A stretch of 24,399 nt of DNA from Candidatus Yanofskybacteria bacterium RIFCSPHIGHO2_01_FULL_41_26 (GTDB lineage Bacteria > Patescibacteria > Paceibacteria > 2-02-FULL-40-12 > GWA2-44-9), in the NCBI GenBank assembly GCA_001794055.1, contig MGJB01000014.1, forward strand, positions 1 to 24,399, written 5' to 3'. Made by a program: the position numbers and the translations under genes. Positions 22,913 to 24,399 of the stretch are shown in pieces (the stretch's first letter is position 1; every line of letters begins with the position of its first letter). Below the pieces are notes generated by a model, which ran no database searches, was not told the DNA's origin, and was given only the letters and a program-made list of their open reading frames with translations.

Positions 22913-23488
22913 ATGGCCCTAGGCGTAAACGAGTTAAAACCAAAAACATTTTTAATATACGAGGGTCAACCCTATGTCGTGTTAGAGACTCACCATTTAA
23001 AGATGCAGCAGAGACGACCCACGGTTCAAGTTAAAATGCGCAATCTAACAAATGGCAAGATTCTTGAAAGAAACTTTGCCCAATCAGATGTTTTCGAAGA
23101 AGCTGACATAGAACGCACCAGGGTTAAATTTCTTTATAACCACAAAGGGCAATATTGGTTTTCATACGAGAACGAACTTTCAAAGAGGTTTTTGTTAACA
23201 GAAGAATTAATTGGCGAAGCCACCAATTTTTTAAAGCCAAATACTATTCTTGATGCCATTGAATATAACGGCAAAATAATAAATATCGAACTTCCCGTCA
23301 AAATGGATTTTAAAGTTATCGAAGCCCCACCGGCAATCCGAGGCGATACTGCTCAGGGCGGAGTAAAACAGGTAAAAATAGAAACCGGTGCCTATCTTAA
23401 TGTTCCTTTGTTCATAAACCAGGACGACATGGTCCGGATAAATACCGAAACTGGCGAATACGTAGAACGAGTAGAAAAGGGTAAATAA
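22913..23488 (+). CDS. efp: Elongation factor P
   Basis: EF-P binds the ribosome between the P and E sites and rescues stalls at proline runs. The 191-residue protein has the three beta-barrel domains: the N-terminal KOW-like domain (1-65), the middle OB domain (about 68-128) and the C-terminal domain with GDTAQGGVKQ and the closing signature. The tip loop of domain I reads KMQQRRPTVQVKMRNL (30-45). Aligned by length on VKMRNL, the position of the modified Lys34 or Arg32 of other bacteria is Gln33, followed by Arg34-Arg35. No EpmA, EpmB or EarP gene is in view. It has its own promoter and a leaderless start. Confidence 0.95.
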   Translation: MALGVNELKPKTFLIYEGQPYVVLETHHLKMQQRRPTVQVKMRNLTNGKILERNFAQSDVFEEADIERTRVKFLYNHKGQYWFSYENELSKRFLLTEELIGEATNFLKPNTILDAIEYNGKIINIELPVKMDFKVIEAPPAIRGDTAQGGVKQVKIETGAYLNVPLFINQDDMVRINTETGEYVERVEKGK

Positions 23489-23522
23489 AAAATCCCACAC
23501 CGCATTTTATCAGCGTGGGATT
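23485..23522 (-). terminator. Terminator of the 77-residue orphan gene
   Basis: On the minus strand AATCCCAC pairs perfectly with GTGGGATT (8 bp), followed by TTTTATTT. It lies between efp and the minus-strand orphan and fits the orphan best, because the plus-strand side has no T-run. Confidence 0.7.
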
Positions 23523-23528
23523 GTGTCA

Positions 23529-23762
23529 TTAGCGAGGCCTTCTATATGTTACAAGCCTCCCGTCTTCGTATCCGCTTACCTCGTCCCTCTTCTCGTGGGG
23601 CCGGGCAGCGAAAAAAGTGGCACACCTATCTCGATAGGCCCTATGTGCGGCCTCTTCCTGCACCTGGCGAATTGCCGGGTGGACAGGAGGTGGAACTGCC
23701 GAATCCTCATGTACTCGCTCGAAGATCACTTGGCCGAAATACAGGCTACTTTTCCATTTCAT
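23529..23762 (-). CDS. Short orphan protein
   Basis: I do not recognise this 77-residue protein (starts MKWKSSLYFGQVIFERV, ends LVTYRRPR). It is rich in Arg, Glu, Ala and Pro, with no membrane segment. The gene signals are very good. A promoter with extended -10 lies upstream, AAGGAG is 5 nt before the ATG at 23762, and a terminator follows the stop. The same frame is open further upstream but the ribosome binding site marks this start. Its codon use is more GC-rich than that of neighbouring core genes. It lies next to a transposase gene and is divergent from it, so it may be cargo of, or carried in with, the mobile element. A small regulatory protein or toxin-like product are possibilities without direct support. 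Confidence 0.6.
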   Translation of the reverse strand: MKWKSSLYFGQVIFERVHEDSAVPPPVHPAIRQVQEEAAHRAYRDRCATFFAARPHEKRDEVSGYEDGRLVTYRRPR

Positions 23763-23800
23763 GGCTTCTCCTTTTTTGAATATGAGGGAACCTGTCTTAA

Positions 23801-23830
23801 ACTGTAGCATATTTAGGCCACAAGTGTCAA
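23801..23830 (-). promoter_or_regulatory. Promoter of the 77-residue orphan
   Basis: On the minus strand TTGACA (23825-23830) and TACAGT (23801-23806) are 18 nt apart, and TG one base before the -10 box gives an extended -10. Confidence 0.65.
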
Positions 23831-23874
23831 CAACCCGTAATGGTTCAATAGCTTGGAAACACTCGAGGTGTAAT

Positions 23875-24399
23875 ATGAGTACCATGTATACACAAAATCC
23901 AAACCAACCAAGAATCCGTAGAGATGCGGCATATATGGCCGTAGGAAAGGGGGTACGAGTAACGGCTCGTCACTTTGGAGTGTCACCAGGCACAATCACG
24001 AAGTGGGTTAGAAAGGCGCAAGTAATCGGAGTACATCCGATTCCCACCAGATCATCCCGTCCTTGGCGAAGTCCTCTGGCATTGTCACGAGAAATGGTTA
24101 AAGCAATCATTGTTGAGAGGTCAGGGCGAAGAAGATGCGCTGAAGTAATCCATCAGGCACTGGCAAGAAAAAGAATTACCGTTTCATTGTCATCGGTCAA
24201 GAGAACTCTTGATCGGTGCGGATTGTTAAAAAAGAGAAGTCGATGGAAAAGACCCCATGATTCTACTCCAAGACCAGAGGCAGGTCATTTAGGAGCTCTG
24301 CTACAGACAGATACAGTGCATATCATGGCTCCGGATGGGTCAAGGATATATGTGTATACCATCATTGACCTGTATTCACGCTGGGCATATGCAGAAGTA
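23875..24399 (+). CDS. DDE (rve-type) transposase, 5' part, cut by the window edge
   Basis: An open frame from the ATG at 23875 (GAGGTG 4 nt upstream) runs 175 codons off the window end. Residues about 15-50 form a helix-turn-helix (VTARHFGVSPGTITKWVRKA). A second basic helical domain follows (VKAIIVERSGRRRCAEVIHQ, then LSSVKRTLDRCGLL). After that the RNase-H-like integrase core begins: LLQTDTVHI carries the first catalytic Asp, and YTIIDLYSRWAYAEV is the second strand with the next Asp of the rve fold. The organisation fits the IS3/IS481-type group. The third catalytic acid and the element's end lie outside the window. Upstream terminal repeats cannot be confirmed without the other end. Confidence 0.85.
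   Translation, partial: MSTMYTQNPNQPRIRRDAAYMAVGKGVRVTARHFGVSPGTITKWVRKAQVIGVHPIPTRSSRPWRSPLALSREMVKAIIVERSGRRRCAEVIHQALARKRITVSLSSVKRTLDRCGLLKKRSRWKRPHDSTPRPEAGHLGALLQTDTVHIMAPDGSRIYVYTIIDLYSRWAYAEV

Noticed and set aside
23489..24399. A complete insertion sequence with terminal repeats
   Set aside because: Only the 5' part of the transposase is in the window, so the ends and target duplications cannot be shown.

Overview
The window looks like a chromosome fragment of a Candidate Phyla Radiation (Patescibacteria) bacterium, most likely of the Parcubacteria type. The reasons are AT-rich compact genes, shortened or reduced versions of core proteins (Fmt, PriA, GltX, TypA), weakly conserved secreted proteins with a single N-terminal membrane anchor, many palindromic intergenic repeats and the standard genetic code. 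This placement is an inference from gene style; no rRNA gene is present to confirm it.

Layout. 1-1,400: a gene tail, ribosomal protein bL9 (+) and bL27 (-), separated by a palindromic dispersed repeat (copy A). 1,400-4,900: a membrane-anchored Ada-like zinc-domain protein, a Gfo/Idh/MocA oxidoreductase (-) and the ribosome-associated GTPase TypA (+); the last two are driven by divergent promoters. 4,830-6,760: an orphan 143-residue protein, repeat copy B, and a transglutaminase-like protein bracketed by two near-identical terminators. 6,761-8,340 (-): a PD-(D/E)XK nuclease and a DEDDy 3'-5' exonuclease with a long hairpin between them. 8,487-10,311 (-): a small secreted protein and an M23 peptidase with a coiled coil. 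10,312-10,773: a CPBP protease gene broken by a stop codon. 10,741-16,008: gltX (-), a divergent priA (+), a DUF5658-like membrane protein (-), and def-fmt (+). 15,953-19,225: an anchored GH1 glycosidase (+) facing a ROK sugar kinase and an EamA transporter (-), possibly a small sugar-use module. 19,331-22,832: a repeat-containing surface protein (-), a ZnuC/ZnuB-type metal ABC transporter, and an M48-like protease (+). 22,913-end: efp, a 77-residue orphan (-), and the start of a DDE (rve-type) transposase cut by the window edge.

The most striking observations are: (1) a two-copy family of long palindromic intergenic elements with arm changes on both sides; (2) several genes, mostly core ones, whose -10 box lies 6-9 nt before the start codon, so their mRNAs should be leaderless, while many accessory genes have clear Shine-Dalgarno sites; (3) a PriA that keeps all eight zinc cysteines but lacks a recognisable Walker A, DEEH box and motif VI, and carries a perfect 20-bp-arm palindrome inside its coding sequence; (4) heptamer tandem repeats, including five perfect copies in the signal-peptide region of the M23 peptidase. 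I found no CRISPR array, tRNA or rRNA.
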